In this document: in pieces, positions 5,481 to 5,491 of the stretch | Numbering within the stretch: position 1 is the stretch's first letter | Layout: every line of letters starts with the position of its first letter | NCBI GenBank assembly: GCA_934149325.1 | Contig: CAKPEJ010000035.1 | Coordinates: forward strand, 1-5,491 | Length of the DNA stretch: 5,491 nt | DNA from: an uncultured Bacilli bacterium | Lineage (GTDB): Bacteria; Bacillota_I; Bacilli_A; RF39; UBA660 | Direction of reading: 5' to 3' | Position numbers and translations under genes: made by a program | The notes under the pieces: generated by a model | Told to the model about the DNA's origin: nothing | What the model saw: only the letters and a program-made list of their open reading frames with translations | Databases searched by the model: none

Positions 5481-5491
5481 AAAAAAAGTAA

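Noticed and set aside
1..5491. TGA recoding (mycoplasma-like code), suggested by the absence of TGA stops
   Set aside because: No in-frame TGA appears in any gene and the tryptophans seen use TGG; stop choice is explained by AT bias.

Overview
The window is very AT-rich and uses the standard genetic code, with six TAA stops, one TAG and no TGA. It carries genes typical of low-GC Bacillota: a SigK-type sporulation sigma factor, the YqeG/YqeH pair, a PrsW-family membrane protease and a DUF6512 membrane protein. The best reading is a low-GC, endospore-forming-lineage member of the Firmicutes (Clostridia or Bacilli, possibly gut-derived). The sequence alone does not give a genus.

Layout. Bases 1-336 (+) are the 3' end of an Rpn-family (PD-(D/E)XK nuclease/putative transposase) gene cut by the window edge. 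A perfect 10-bp hairpin at 334-360 closes this gene and also the convergent sigK-like gene at 366-1067 (-). A 98-bp divergent intergenic region (1068-1165) carries an extended -10 promoter to the right and a candidate SigE-type promoter to the left. From 1166 to 4930 (+), four genes are packed head to tail: a PrsW-family glutamic protease, YqeG (HAD phosphatase), YqeH (circularly permuted ribosome-assembly GTPase) and a secreted, membrane-anchored cohesin/cadherin-like protein. The gaps are 21 bp, -8 bp (overlap) and 14 bp, so this is probably one operon. It ends in a hairpin at 4921-4942 that is shared with the convergent DUF6512 gene at 4941-5480 (-).

How the parts may work together. YqeG and YqeH are a widely conserved pair tied to ribosome assembly. 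Here they sit between two envelope proteins, the PrsW-like protease and the cohesin/cadherin-like anchor, rather than in the usual nadD/rsfS neighbourhood. The sigma factor keeps a hydrophobic pro-sequence, so it should need membrane proteolysis to become active. It lies back to back with a membrane protease of a family known for releasing sigma factors; a functional link is only a hypothesis.

The main points for a second look are: the internal ribosome-binding site and start inside the Rpn-like gene (a possible gene-within-gene antitoxin), the sigK/prsW divergent pair, the SigE-like promoter and TTG start of sigK, the orphan cohesin/cadherin membrane anchor, and two compact bidirectional terminators with stop codons built into or beside the stem. 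No CRISPR array, RNA gene, intact insertion sequence or prophage was seen.
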